Shown piece after piece: positions 1-8,204 of a stretch of 64,000 bases of DNA. Made by a program: the position numbers and the translations under genes. The notes below the pieces were generated by a model. It saw nothing but the letters and a program-made list of their open reading frames with translations. It searched no databases and was not told the origin of the DNA. The first letter of the stretch is position 1. Each line of letters opens with the position of its first letter. Source of the stretch: Thermoactinospora rubra (GTDB taxonomy: Bacteria > Actinomycetota > Actinomycetes > Streptosporangiales > Streptosporangiaceae); assembly GCF_002093975.1 (NCBI RefSeq), contig NZ_KZ084328.1:208614-272613 (forward strand), given 5' to 3'.

Positions 1-878
1 ATGTCCTTGGGCCCGGCGTAGTGGTTGTAGGCGGCGAAGACCGTGGAGGGCGGGGTGATCCCGTCGCGCAGGGCGACCGAGAACAGCGCGGGCGTGGTGT
101 TGCGGGCGGCGAAGTTCAGCCCGTCGAAGTAGTCGAGGGTGGAGAAGACCTCCTCGATCCGGTGCCGGTGCGACTTCAGGAAGCGGCCCAGCTCGCCGTA
201 CGGGTCCTCGTCGGTGATCTCGGCGGCGCGCCGGATGTGGGTCATGAACGGCACGTCGATGAAGGCGAACAGCAGGCCGGGCACCAGCGCGCCGACGGCC
301 ATGGCCAGGCCGCCGCCCTGGCTGCCGCCGGAGACGACGACGCGGGAGGCGTCGACGAGCGGGTGGGAGCGGGCCGCCTCGACGGCCCGGACGCCGTCGG
401 TGTAGAGGCGGCGGTAGTAGTAGTCGTCGGGGTGCAGCACGCCCTGGGTGAGCTTGCCGCTGACCTGCGCCCCCGTGCCGCCCACGGGGTCGGCGGTGTC
501 GCCGGGCCGCCAGCCGCCGCCCTGGCCCCGCGAGTCCATGACGAACACGGCCCACCCGGCGGCCGGCCAGGTCAGCCAGTCGTGGGGGTAGCCGCGGCCG
601 CCGTTGTAGCCGATGTACTGCACCACGCACGGCAGCGGCGCCTCGGCCGCGGCGGGGACGAGCAGCCACCCGCGGATCTCGTGGCCGCCGAAGCCGGCGA
701 AGCTCACGTCGAAGCAGCGCACCAGGGCCAGGTCGGTCTCCACCTCGGCGAAGGAGGCGCCCAGATCGTGGGCACGGGCCTCGGCCAGGGTGCGCTCCCA
801 GAAGGCGTCGAAGTCCTGGGGCTCGCTGCGGGCGGGCCGGTAGTCTCGCAACTGGTCCAGCGGCATGTCGACGAACAT
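1..878 (-). CDS. Acetylxylan esterase / cephalosporin-C deacetylase family (AXE1), C-terminus cut by window edge
   Basis: About 292 residues are visible, reading leftward off the window; the family is normally about 320 residues, so only the last part, including the catalytic His, is missing. It is an alpha/beta hydrolase of the AXE1 family, which removes acetyl groups from polysaccharides or oligosaccharides. Visible motifs are the oxyanion loop YIGYNGGRG (residues 88-96) and the nucleophile elbow SGGSQGG with Ser186. There is no signal peptide, so it probably deacetylates imported oligosaccharides in the cytoplasm. The ATG at 876-878 opens MFVDMPLDQL, typical of the family. A LacI-type operator lies 16 bp upstream, and the GH42 gene is divergent, which ties it to rhamnogalacturonan use. 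Family assignment is firm; substrate is inferred. Confidence 0.9.
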   Translation of the reverse strand, partial: MFVDMPLDQLRDYRPARSEPQDFDAFWERTLAEARAHDLGASFAEVETDLALVRCFDVSFAGFGGHEIRGWLLVPAAAEAPLPCVVQYIGYNGGRGYPHDWLTWPAAGWAVFVMDSRGQGGGWRPGDTADPVGGTGAQVSGKLTQGVLHPDDYYYRRLYTDGVRAVEAARSHPLVDASRVVVSGGSQGGGLAMAVGALVPGLLFAFIDVPFMTHIRRAAEITDEDPYGELGRFLKSHRHRIEEVFSTLDYFDGLNFAARNTTPALFSVALRDGITPPSTVFAAYNHYAGPKD

Positions 879-893
879 GGGACTCCCGTCGGA

Positions 894-907
894 TTGAAAC
901 GTTCTTC
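894..907. promoter_or_regulatory. LacI-type operator, imperfect (AACGTT core)
   Basis: The site reads TTGAAACGTTCTTC around a central CG, 16 bp before the esterase start. Only the AACGTT core is symmetric. It belongs to the site family seen at 1020, 3086, 4859, 14795, 18991 and 19100. Confidence 0.5.
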
Positions 908-1019
908 ACCGTCGCGGTCGGGCGGACGCCGTCGTCAAGAGCCCGCTCACCAAGGCAGAGTCCCATTGTGGCGATCAACGCGCCGCCGCACAAGGAGAGG
1001 GGTCTTGCGCGGCCTTCGC

Positions 1020-1033
1020 TAAGAACGTTTTAA
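1020..1033. promoter_or_regulatory. LacI-type operator (TAAGAACGTTTTAA)
   Basis: This near-palindrome centred on CG lies 63 bp upstream of the GH42 start, on the opposite side of the divergent intergenic region from the 894 site. It closely matches the sites before the PL11 and rhaM genes. Assignment to the LacI protein at 3163 is inferred. Confidence 0.6.
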
Positions 1034-1096
1034 TCCCCGTAACGCGCGCCCGACACCGGGGCGCCCGCGGATGTGCGTCGACCCCGGGGAGGGGCA

Positions 1097-3046
1097 TTGA
1101 TCGTCTACGGCGGCGACTGGAATCCCGAGCAGTGGCCCGAGGAGGTCTGGGCCGAGGACGTCGCGCTGATGCGCGAGGCCGGCGTGAACCGGGTCAGCGT
1201 CGGGATCTTCTCCTGGTCCCGGCTGGAGCCCGTGGAGGGCGTCTTCGAGTTCGGCTGGCTGGACCGGTGCCTGGACCTGCTGGCCGCGGGCGGCGTCCAG
1301 GCGTGCCTGGCCACGCCCACCGCCGCGCCGCCGCCGTGGTTCGGCCACACCTACCCGGAGGCGCTGCCCGTCGACGCCGACGGCCGGACCCTCCACCACG
1401 GCAGCCGGCAGGCGTTCTGCCCCAGCTCGCCGATCTACCGGGAGAAGGCGCTGCGCGTCGCCGAGCAGGTCGCCCGCCGCTACGCGGGCCATCCGGCGCT
1501 GGCGATCTGGCACGTGCACAACGAGTACGGCTGCCACAACGCCCGCTGCTACTGCGACACCTCGGCGGCGGCCTTCCGGGCGTGGCTGCGGGAGCGCTAC
1601 GGGACGCTGGAGGCCCTCAACGACGCATGGGGCACCGACTTCTGGTCCCAGCGCTACGGCGACTGGGAGCAGATCCTGCCGCCGCGCGCCACGCCCACCT
1701 TCGTCAACCCCGGCCAGCAGCTGGATTTCCGCCGCTTCAGCTCCGACGCCCTGCTCGACCTCTACCGCGCCGAGCGCGACCTGCTGGCCGAGATCACCCC
1801 GGACGTGCCCGCGACCACGAACCTGATGGCCGGCATGCACTGGGACATGGACTACTTCTCCTTCGGCCCCGAGCTGGACGTGATCGCCTCCGACCACTAC
1901 CTGATCGGCGATGACCCGCACGTCCACCTGGCCTTCTCCGCCGACCTGGCCCGCTCGCTGGGCGGGGGCCGGCCGTGGGTGCTGATGGAGCACTCCACCA
2001 GCGCGGTCAACTGGCAGGGCCACAACCGCGCCAAGCGACCCGGCGAGATGCGCCGCAACTCCATCCAGCACCTCGCCAGGGGCGCCGACGCGATCATGTT
2101 CTTCCAGTGGCGCGCCTCCCGCGCCGGGGCCGAGAAGTGGCACTCGGGCATGGTGCCGCACGCCGGGAAGGACACCAAGATCTGGCGCGAGGTCGTCGAG
2201 CTGGGCGCGCTGCTGAAGGGCCTGGCCGAGGTCGCTGGCAGCACGGTCGCCGCCGAGGCCGCCGTCCTGCTGGACTACGCCAGTATCTGGGCCCAGGACC
2301 ACCCCGCCCAGCCGACCTCGAACCTGCGGCCGCTGGAGGTCGTCACCGAGTGGTACGGCAAGCTCTGGGAGCTCGGCGTCACCTGCGACGTCGTCCACCC
2401 CGAGAGCGACCTGTCCGGCTACCGCCTGGTGGTCGTCCCCTCCCTCTACCTGGTCAGCGACGCGGGCGCGGCCAACCTCGAGCGCTTCACGGCGGCCGGG
2501 GGCGTCGCGCTGGTCGGGCCGTACAGCGGGATCGTCGACGAGCACGACCGCGTACGGCTGGGCGGCTACCCGGGCGCCTGGCGCGACCTGCTCGGCGTGA
2601 CGGTCGAGGAGTTCTTCCCCCTCGCCGCCGGCGAGCGCGTCGAACTGTCGGGCGGCGGCGCCGGGACGGTCTGGAGCGAGGTCGCGCACGCCACCACCGC
2701 CAAGGTCCTGGACACCTACCTCACCGGCGAGCCGGCCTGGACCCGCAACACGTGGGGCGAGGGCGCCGCGCACTACCTGACCACCCTGCTCCACGGCGAC
2801 GACCTGCGCCGCGTGGTGGCCGAGGTCTGCGCGGAGGCGGGCGTCGGCACCTCCGCCACCCCGGGCCTGGAGGTGGTACGGCGGGCGCACCCCGACGGCC
2901 GCCGCTACCTGTTCGCGATCAACCACACCGGCGCCGAGGCCACCGTGGCGGCCACCGGCGTCGCCCTGCCCGACGGCACCCCGGTGGAGGGCCGCCTCAC
3001 GGTCCCCGCCGGAGCCGTCGCGATCGTCCGCGAGACCGCGCCGTGA
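1097..3046 (+). CDS. GH42 family beta-galactosidase
   Basis: A cytoplasmic 649-residue glycoside hydrolase family 42 enzyme that releases terminal beta-galactose, here plausibly from galactan side chains of rhamnogalacturonan I. The N-terminal YGGDWNPEQWP signature is diagnostic. The acid/base glutamate is in HVHNEYG (Glu143), the nucleophile in VLMEHS (Glu298), and Cys108, Cys151 and Cys153 resemble the zinc-site cysteines of the family. The trimerisation domain (about 385-590) and C-terminal beta domain follow. I chose the TTG at 1097 because GGGGAGGGG lies directly upstream and translation then starts at MIVYGGDW; the in-frame GTG at 1073 has no ribosome site. It is divergent from the esterase and preceded by a LacI-type operator. 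Confidence 0.93.
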   Translation: MIVYGGDWNPEQWPEEVWAEDVALMREAGVNRVSVGIFSWSRLEPVEGVFEFGWLDRCLDLLAAGGVQACLATPTAAPPPWFGHTYPEALPVDADGRTLHHGSRQAFCPSSPIYREKALRVAEQVARRYAGHPALAIWHVHNEYGCHNARCYCDTSAAAFRAWLRERYGTLEALNDAWGTDFWSQRYGDWEQILPPRATPTFVNPGQQLDFRRFSSDALLDLYRAERDLLAEITPDVPATTNLMAGMHWDMDYFSFGPELDVIASDHYLIGDDPHVHLAFSADLARSLGGGRPWVLMEHSTSAVNWQGHNRAKRPGEMRRNSIQHLARGADAIMFFQWRASRAGAEKWHSGMVPHAGKDTKIWREVVELGALLKGLAEVAGSTVAAEAAVLLDYASIWAQDHPAQPTSNLRPLEVVTEWYGKLWELGVTCDVVHPESDLSGYRLVVVPSLYLVSDAGAANLERFTAAGGVALVGPYSGIVDEHDRVRLGGYPGAWRDLLGVTVEEFFPLAAGERVELSGGGAGTVWSEVAHATTAKVLDTYLTGEPAWTRNTWGEGAAHYLTTLLHGDDLRRVVAEVCAEAGVGTSATPGLEVVRRAHPDGRRYLFAINHTGAEATVAATGVALPDGTPVEGRLTVPAGAVAIVRETAP

Positions 3047-3085
3047 GCAGCGGGGAGGACCCATGCCCGCGCCAGCCCGTGCTAC

Positions 3086-3097
3086 TGAGACGTTTCA
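3086..3097. promoter_or_regulatory. LacI-type operator before the regulator gene (TGAGACGTTTCA)
   Basis: A 12-bp near-palindrome with one mismatched pair, 40 bp after the GH42 stop and 66 bp before the lacI-family start. A second AACGTT core occurs at 3111-3116. The position suggests autoregulation. Confidence 0.6.
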
Positions 3098-3162
3098 ATT
3101 CGATGGCCGGAACGTTAAGATGAGGCACCCTTTCGGCGGCAGCGACACCTTCACGAGGGACG

Positions 3163-4182
3163 ATGGCCAATCCCAGCATCAAGGAGGTCGCGCAGCGTGC
3201 CGGCGTCTCCGTCGGCACGGTGAGCAACGTCCTCAACCGGCCCTGGATCGTGGCACCGCGCACCCGGCAGCGGGTCCAGGACACCATTCGCGAGCTGGGT
3301 TTCGTCCGCAACGAGGCGGCCCGGCACCTGCGCGCGGGCCGGAGCAGGACGGTGGGGCTGGTCGTGCTGGACGTGGCCAACCCGTTCTTCATCGACGTCG
3401 CCCGGGGCGCCGAGGCGCTGGCGGACGAGCACGACACGATGGTGGTGCTGTGCAACAGCGACGGCGACCCGCACCGGGAGGGCCGCCACCTGGACCAGCT
3501 GGAGCAGCAGCGCGTGATGGGGATCCTCATCACGCCGGTGCGCACCGACAGCCCGCGGCTGCGCTCGCTGGTGGCCAGGGGCACGCCGGTGGTGCTGGTG
3601 GACCGCGCCGCCGCGCACGGCGGCCGCTGCTCGGTGTCGGTGGACGACCGGCTCGGTGGCCGCCTGGCCGGGACGCACCTGGTCGAGCGGGGGCACCGCC
3701 GCATCGCCTTCGTCGGCGGCCCGCTGTCCATCCAGCAGGTGGCCGACCGGCTGGCGGGCGTCACCGCCGCCGTCGAGGAGGCGGGCGGGGTGTCGCTGGA
3801 GACCCTGGAGATGCCCACGCTGAGCGTCGCCGCGGGCCGCGCGGCGGGCGAGCGGATCGCCGCCCTGCCCGACGCCTCGCGCCCCACGGCCGTCTTCTGC
3901 GGCAACGACCTGCTCGCGCTGGGCTTCCTGCAGGCGATGGCCGCGCAGGGGCTGCGCGTCCCGCACGACATGGCCATCGTCGGCTACGACGACATCGACT
4001 TCGCGGCGGCCGCCGCAGTCCCCCTGTCGTCGGTGCGCCAGCCGCGCGAGCTGCTCGGGCGCACAGCGATGGAGCTGCTGCAGGAGGAGGTCGAGGACCC
4101 GGGCGCGCACCGGCACCGGCAGGTCATCTTCCAGCCGGACCTGGTCGTGCGCGAGTCCAGCGACCTGACCCGGGCCGACTGA
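3163..4182 (+). CDS. LacI/GalR family transcriptional regulator, probable master regulator of the pectin/rhamnose locus
   Basis: A 339-residue repressor-type protein. Residues 4-24 (SIKEVAQRAGVSVGTVSNVL) are a textbook LacI helix-turn-helix, the hinge follows near 45-58, and a periplasmic-binding-protein-like effector domain fills 60-335 and ends with the family motif LSSVRQPRELLGRTAMELL. The ATG at 3163 follows GAGGGA. It sits between the GH42 gene and the DUF1961/transport genes, and its family matches the CG-centred palindromes found across 0.9-19.1 kb. The effector is probably a rhamnogalacturonan-derived oligosaccharide or rhamnose; that is inference. Confidence 0.93.
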   Translation: MANPSIKEVAQRAGVSVGTVSNVLNRPWIVAPRTRQRVQDTIRELGFVRNEAARHLRAGRSRTVGLVVLDVANPFFIDVARGAEALADEHDTMVVLCNSDGDPHREGRHLDQLEQQRVMGILITPVRTDSPRLRSLVARGTPVVLVDRAAAHGGRCSVSVDDRLGGRLAGTHLVERGHRRIAFVGGPLSIQQVADRLAGVTAAVEEAGGVSLETLEMPTLSVAAGRAAGERIAALPDASRPTAVFCGNDLLALGFLQAMAAQGLRVPHDMAIVGYDDIDFAAAAAVPLSSVRQPRELLGRTAMELLQEEVEDPGAHRHRQVIFQPDLVVRESSDLTRAD

Positions 4183-4226
4183 CCGCACCCCGACCGCATC
4201 GAGACGGCGCCGAGAAAGACGGCCGC

Positions 4227-4856
4227 ATGACCTATCACAACCCCCTGAGCTCCCCCTCCGACGTGGAGGGCTTCCGCATGGAGGGCGCCGGCGCGCTCTC
4301 CTTCCCCATGGGCAGGATGCGCCTGGAGAGCCTGCGCCCGCCCGAGGACGGGCAGGAGGCCAACATCGTGCTGTGGTGCCCGGAGGACTTCCCGGCCGAC
4401 GTGACGGTGGAGTGGGACTTCTGGCCCATTCGCGAGCCCGGCCTGTGCATCCTGTTCTTCCACGCCCGCGGCAGGAACGGCGAGGACCTGTTCGACCTGA
4501 AACCCCGGACGGGCCCCTACGAGCAATACCACCACGGCGACCTGGACGCCTATCACGTGTCCTATTTCCGCCGCATGTGGCCCTCGGAACGCCGCCTGCA
4601 CACCTGCAACCTGCGCAAGAGCTACGGCTTCCACCTGGTCGCGCAGGGCCCAGACCCGCTGCCCGCGGCGCTGGACGCGCAGGGTCCCTACGCCATGCGC
4701 CTGACCGTCCGCGGGGGCGAGATCACCTTCGCCGTCAACGATTTGGTCTCGTTTCAATGGCGGGACGATAATCCGCTGACCGGCGGCAAGATCGGATTTC
4801 GCCAGATGGCGCCCATGATTGGCGAATACGCGAATCTCCGCGTCACGCGCCATTGA
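4227..4856 (+). CDS. DUF1961 family protein (concanavalin-A-like fold)
   Basis: A 209-residue protein without a signal peptide. The segments GRNGEDLFD, YHHGDLDAYHVSYF, CNLRKSYGFHLVAQG and GGKIGFRQMAPMIGEYANL are recognisable hallmarks of DUF1961, a jelly-roll family common in pectin and polysaccharide-utilisation clusters of Bacillus, Paenibacillus and actinomycetes. Its reaction is not established; a role as an accessory carbohydrate-binding or lyase-like protein would fit. It starts at ATG 4227, 44 bp after the lacI-type gene, so it is likely cotranscribed with it. Its TGA overlaps the -35 of the next promoter. Confidence 0.85.
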   Translation: MTYHNPLSSPSDVEGFRMEGAGALSFPMGRMRLESLRPPEDGQEANIVLWCPEDFPADVTVEWDFWPIREPGLCILFFHARGRNGEDLFDLKPRTGPYEQYHHGDLDAYHVSYFRRMWPSERRLHTCNLRKSYGFHLVAQGPDPLPAALDAQGPYAMRLTVRGGEITFAVNDLVSFQWRDDNPLTGGKIGFRQMAPMIGEYANLRVTRH

Positions 4857-4881
4857 CTTTGAGACGATTCAACACTACGGT
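4853..4881 (+). promoter_or_regulatory. Promoter of the transport/lyase operon with a LacI operator in the spacer
   Basis: TTGACT (4853-4858) and TACGGT (4876-4881) are separated by exactly 17 bp. The spacer holds TTGAGACGATTCAA (4859-4872), another member of the LacI-type site family. A bound repressor would cover the promoter. The -35 box overlaps the stop codon of the preceding gene. Confidence 0.6.
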
Positions 4882-4930
4882 CACAGCAACCGTTCGCCGT
4901 TCACCCGCTTGTAACAAGGCAGGAACTCCG

Positions 4931-4984
4931 GTGCAACTCCCCGTCCCCGCACTCGCGCTCCGCCTGAACGGCGGCCCGCGATGA
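4931..4984 (+). CDS. Possible 17-codon leader ORF translationally coupled to the DUF624 gene
   Basis: A GTG at 4931 preceded by AGGA (4921-4924) opens the peptide MQLPVPALALRLNGGPR. Its TGA overlaps the ATG of the DUF624 gene in an ATGA arrangement. The DUF624 start has no convincing ribosome site of its own, so re-initiation after this leader would explain its translation. The peptide matches nothing I know, and it could be chance. Confidence 0.35.
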   Translation: MQLPVPALALRLNGGPR

Positions 4985-5601
4985 CGTCGGCCGCCTGGTC
5001 GATCAGGCTCTACAACGCCTGCGACCAGCTGCTCTGGGCGATCAGGCTGAACCTGCTGTGGATCGCGTTCACCCTGCTGGGCGGCGTGGTCCTCGGCCTC
5101 GGCCCCGCCACCGTCGCGGCCTACACGCTGGCCCGTCGGCACGCCAGGGGTGAATCGTTTCAGGTCTGGACCGAATTCGCCCGCGCCTACCGGCGGGAGT
5201 TCGTCCGCGGCTCACTGCTGGTGCTGCCGCTGACGGCGACCGGCGTCCTCCTGGTCGGCAACCTGCTGTACTTCACCGCCCAGGGGATGACCGCGCTGCG
5301 ACTGACGACCTACGTCGCGCTCGCGGCGCTGGTCGTCGTGGCGGCCTACCTGCTGCCCATGTACGTTCACTACGACCTCCGGGTAAGCGCTTACCTGCCC
5401 AAGGCGTCGCTGTTCGCGCTCACCCGCCCCGCGTCCTCGATCCTGCTGCTGTTCGCGTTCGTGGCGATCGCTCACACGGTCGAGGCCTTCCCGATCCTGG
5501 CCCCGACGGTGGCCGCCGGCGCCTGGATCCAGCTGAACACCTGGCTCTGCCTGCGCTTCTTCGAGGAGAACGAGGCTCGCCTGCACGCGAAAGGCAACTG
5601 A
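4981..5601 (+). CDS. DUF624 family (YesL-like) membrane protein
   Basis: A 206-residue integral membrane protein with five predicted hydrophobic segments (about 22-45, 77-100, 107-128, 143-165 and 168-190). The N-terminal pattern YNACDQLLWAIRLNLLWIAFTLLGGVVLGLGPAT, described here by its key residues N-LLW-FTL-G-GPA, is typical of DUF624. The B. subtilis relative YesL is encoded with a rhamnogalacturonan-oligosaccharide transporter, and the same context holds here: its stop overlaps the ATG of the binding-protein gene by one base. The biochemical role is unknown; it may assist the transporter. An internal perfect palindrome GGTAAGCGCTTACC lies at 5382-5395. Confidence 0.85.
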   Translation: MTSAAWSIRLYNACDQLLWAIRLNLLWIAFTLLGGVVLGLGPATVAAYTLARRHARGESFQVWTEFARAYRREFVRGSLLVLPLTATGVLLVGNLLYFTAQGMTALRLTTYVALAALVVVAAYLLPMYVHYDLRVSAYLPKASLFALTRPASSILLLFAFVAIAHTVEAFPILAPTVAAGAWIQLNTWLCLRFFEENEARLHAKGN

Positions 5602-7151
5602 TGAAGACAACCCCCCGTCGGCTCCTGGCCGGTGTGTTGACGCTGACAACCGCATTGCTCGCGACCGCCTGCGGCAGCGACGGCGGCGGTGGCGGCCAGG
5701 CGGCGAGCAACGAACTGACCCTGATGGTCAAGCTCTTCGGCGCCGCGCCCTCCCCCAGCGGCGAGATGCACAAGGCCGTGGAGAAGCTGACCGGCAAGAA
5801 GCTCAACATCACCTGGGTGCCGGACGCGGACTACAACGAGAAGACCAACGTCACCCTCGCCTCCGACAAGCTGCCCGACCTCATGGTCGTCAACCCCAAG
5901 AACGCCTCGTTCGCGAAGGCTGCCGAGGCCGGGGCCTTCTGGGACCTCACCGACAAGATCAAGAATTACCCGAACCTGCCCAAGGACCCCCGGATCCTGG
6001 CCAACTCCTCCACCAACGGGAAGAACTACGGCATCTACCGGGTCCGCCCGCTGCTGCGCTCCGCCATCGTGCTGCGCAAGGACTGGCTGGAGAAGCTGGG
6101 CCTGAAGGAGCCGGAGACCACCGAGGACCTCTACGAGATCGCCAAGGCCTTCACCGAGAAGGACCCCGACGGCAACGGCAAGAAGGACACCTACGGCCTG
6201 ATCCTGCCGAAGTGGCCCTCCCCGCAGTTCAACGCCTCCAGCCCGTACAACGCGATCGACGTGTGGTTCGGCGCCCCGAACGGCTTCCAGATGCGCGACG
6301 GCAAGCTCGTGCCCGAGTTCGACGCCCCGGAGTTCTGGGAGGCGCAGAAGTACATCAAGAAGTTCATCGACGAGGGCCTGGTCAACCCCGACTGGGCGAC
6401 GCTCGACACCGCCAAGTGGAACGACCCGTTCGTCCAGGGCAAGGGCGGCATCATCATCGACGTCAACGTGCGGGCGCAGCAGCTGTTCGACCTGTTCAAG
6501 CAGCAGGACCCGAAGGGCTACATGCACAAGGTGACGATCGCCGGCAACCTCAAGCGGCCCGACGGCCAGAAGTTCTCCCTGCCGTTCACCGGCTACAACG
6601 ACGTCATCGCCGTCTCCAAGCAGAACATCCGCACCGAGCAGCAGCTCGACGACGTGCTGAAGATGATGGACAAGCTCGCCTCCAAGGAGGGCGCGGTCCT
6701 GCTGACCAACGGCATCGAGGGCAAGAACTTCAAGGTCGAGGACGGCAAGGCCGTCAAGATCAACGACCAGGACCCGGCCGTCCAGACCATCAACAACGAC
6801 GTCGAGAAGGGCTTCATCCAGCTCGGCACCACCGCCAGCGTCGGCGTCTCGGGCGGCACGGGCTACGACTGGAAGCGCCAGACGCCCCAGGAGCAGGCGA
6901 TCGAGGACAAGAAGAACCAGCTGGCCGAGCTCGACCTGCAGACCGCGGTGCACGACCCGACCCTGCCGTACATCTCCAAGACCGCGGTGGAGAAGGGAGC
7001 CACGCTGAACCCGATCCCCACCGACGCGCGGATCAAGCACCTGGCCGGTGAGATCACCGAGGAGCAGTTCAAGGCCGAGATCAAGCGCTGGTACGACAGC
7101 GGCGGCACCCAGATGCTGGCCGAGTTCCAGGAACTGATCAACAAGGGCTGA
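5601..7151 (+). CDS. Extracellular solute-binding lipoprotein of a rhamnogalacturonan-oligosaccharide ABC importer (YtcQ/LplA type)
   Basis: A 516-residue family 1 solute-binding protein. A lipoprotein signal precedes the lipobox LLATAC with Cys24, followed by a Gly-rich tether (GSDGGGGGQ). The large size and segments such as YGIYRVRPLLRSAIVLRKDWLEKLG and DPDGNGKKDTYGL, noted by their key residues, match the LplA/YtcQ group that serves DUF624-linked transporters. It would capture oligosaccharides released by the secreted lyases and deliver them to the two permeases downstream. An intercistronic hairpin follows at 7167-7203. The substrate is inferred from the neighbouring lyases. Confidence 0.92.
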   Translation: MKTTPRRLLAGVLTLTTALLATACGSDGGGGGQAASNELTLMVKLFGAAPSPSGEMHKAVEKLTGKKLNITWVPDADYNEKTNVTLASDKLPDLMVVNPKNASFAKAAEAGAFWDLTDKIKNYPNLPKDPRILANSSTNGKNYGIYRVRPLLRSAIVLRKDWLEKLGLKEPETTEDLYEIAKAFTEKDPDGNGKKDTYGLILPKWPSPQFNASSPYNAIDVWFGAPNGFQMRDGKLVPEFDAPEFWEAQKYIKKFIDEGLVNPDWATLDTAKWNDPFVQGKGGIIIDVNVRAQQLFDLFKQQDPKGYMHKVTIAGNLKRPDGQKFSLPFTGYNDVIAVSKQNIRTEQQLDDVLKMMDKLASKEGAVLLTNGIEGKNFKVEDGKAVKINDQDPAVQTINNDVEKGFIQLGTTASVGVSGGTGYDWKRQTPQEQAIEDKKNQLAELDLQTAVHDPTLPYISKTAVEKGATLNPIPTDARIKHLAGEITEEQFKAEIKRWYDSGGTQMLAEFQELINKG

Positions 7152-7166
7152 CGGCCCCGGCAAGCC

Positions 7167-7203
7167 GTGGTCCTCAAGGGACGAGCAGTCCCTTGAGGAC
7201 CAC
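7167..7203 (+). promoter_or_regulatory. Perfect 15-bp intercistronic hairpin between binding-protein and permease genes
   Basis: Arms GTGGTCCTCAAGGGA (7167-7181) and its exact complement (7189-7203) enclose a 7-base loop. There is no T-run, so it is better read as an mRNA-stabilising or attenuating stem that keeps the binding protein more abundant than the permeases. It ends 7 bases before the permease AAAGGAGG. Confidence 0.75.
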
Positions 7204-7222
7204 CGTGAGAAAGGAGGCCGCC

Positions 7223-8194
7223 ATGGCCACGGACCTCGCATCGGCGCCCGCCAAGGCGGCCACCAAGCCTCCACGCAGACGGGCCGGGTCCTCGCCGCTG
7301 GCCAAGCTCGTGCGCCACCGCTGGCTGCTGCTGATGCTCCTGCCCGGCCTGGCCTACTTCGCGATCTTCAGGTACTGGCCGATGTACGGCCTGACCATCG
7401 CGTTCAAGGACTTCGTGCCGTTCCTCGGCATCGAGGGCAGCGAATGGGTGGGCCTGAAGCACTTCGAGGCGCTGTTCACCGGGCCGGACTTCGGCCGCCT
7501 GATGACCAACACCCTCGTCATCGCGCTGCTGATGATCCTGTTCGCCTTCCCGGCGCCGATCATCGTCGCGCTCATGCTCAACGAGCTGAGGGTGCGCTTC
7601 GTCAAGCGCACGGTCCAGTCGCTCATCTACATCCCCCACTTCCTGTCCTGGACCATCGTCGCGTCGCTGACGTATCTGCTGTTCTCCGTCGACTACGGGG
7701 TGATCGCCGGCTGGATCCACGCGATCACCGGCGGGCAGAAGATCGACTACGTCGCCCAGGAGGAGTGGTTCCGGCCGATCATCATGCTGCAGACGCTCTG
7801 GAAGAGCACCGGCTGGGGCACGATCATCTACCTGGCCGCGCTGGCCGGGGTGAACCCCGACCTGTACGAGGCGGCCCGCATGGACGGCGCCGGGCGCTGG
7901 CGGCAGTTCTGGCACGTCACGCTGCCCGCCATCCGGCCCACCATCGTCGTCATGGCCATCCTCACCTCCGGCAACCTGCTCGACCAGAGCTTCGAGCAGT
8001 TCTGGCTGATGCGGAACTCGCTCAACGCCGACGTCGCCGACGTGTTCGACACCTTCGTCTACTACGTCGGCATCACGCAGGGCGGCTACAGCTACGCCAC
8101 CGCCGTCGGCCTGTTCAAGGGCGTCGCCGGGCTGGTGCTCATCTTCGGCTGCAACTGGCTGGCCAAGCGCCTCGGCCAGCGGGGCCTGTTCTAA
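7223..8194 (+). CDS. Carbohydrate ABC transporter permease, LplB/YesP type
   Basis: A 323-residue inner-membrane permease with about six transmembrane helices. The start of the mature region (RYWPMYGLTIAFKDF) is typical of LplB proteins, and the cytoplasmic EAA loop reads EAARMDGAGRWRQFWHVTLP. The ATG at 7223 follows AAAGGAGG, so the longer GTG start at 7193 inside the hairpin is unlikely. It pairs with the next permease and the upstream lipoprotein. No ATPase is encoded nearby, as usual for this group, which shares an MsmX-like ATPase encoded elsewhere. Confidence 0.93.
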   Translation: MATDLASAPAKAATKPPRRRAGSSPLAKLVRHRWLLLMLLPGLAYFAIFRYWPMYGLTIAFKDFVPFLGIEGSEWVGLKHFEALFTGPDFGRLMTNTLVIALLMILFAFPAPIIVALMLNELRVRFVKRTVQSLIYIPHFLSWTIVASLTYLLFSVDYGVIAGWIHAITGGQKIDYVAQEEWFRPIIMLQTLWKSTGWGTIIYLAALAGVNPDLYEAARMDGAGRWRQFWHVTLPAIRPTIVVMAILTSGNLLDQSFEQFWLMRNSLNADVADVFDTFVYYVGITQGGYSYATAVGLFKGVAGLVLIFGCNWLAKRLGQRGLF

Positions 8195-8204
8195 GGAGGG
8201 GCGC

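Noticed and set aside
1019..3064. Long open frame antisense to GH42 (681 residues)
   Set aside because: A GC-bias shadow: its residues are low-complexity Arg/Gly/Ala/Val and the sense frame is a complete GH42 enzyme.
5472..7274. 600-residue open frame opposite the binding-protein gene
   Set aside because: Composition is typical of a shadow frame, and the sense strand encodes a clear lipoprotein.
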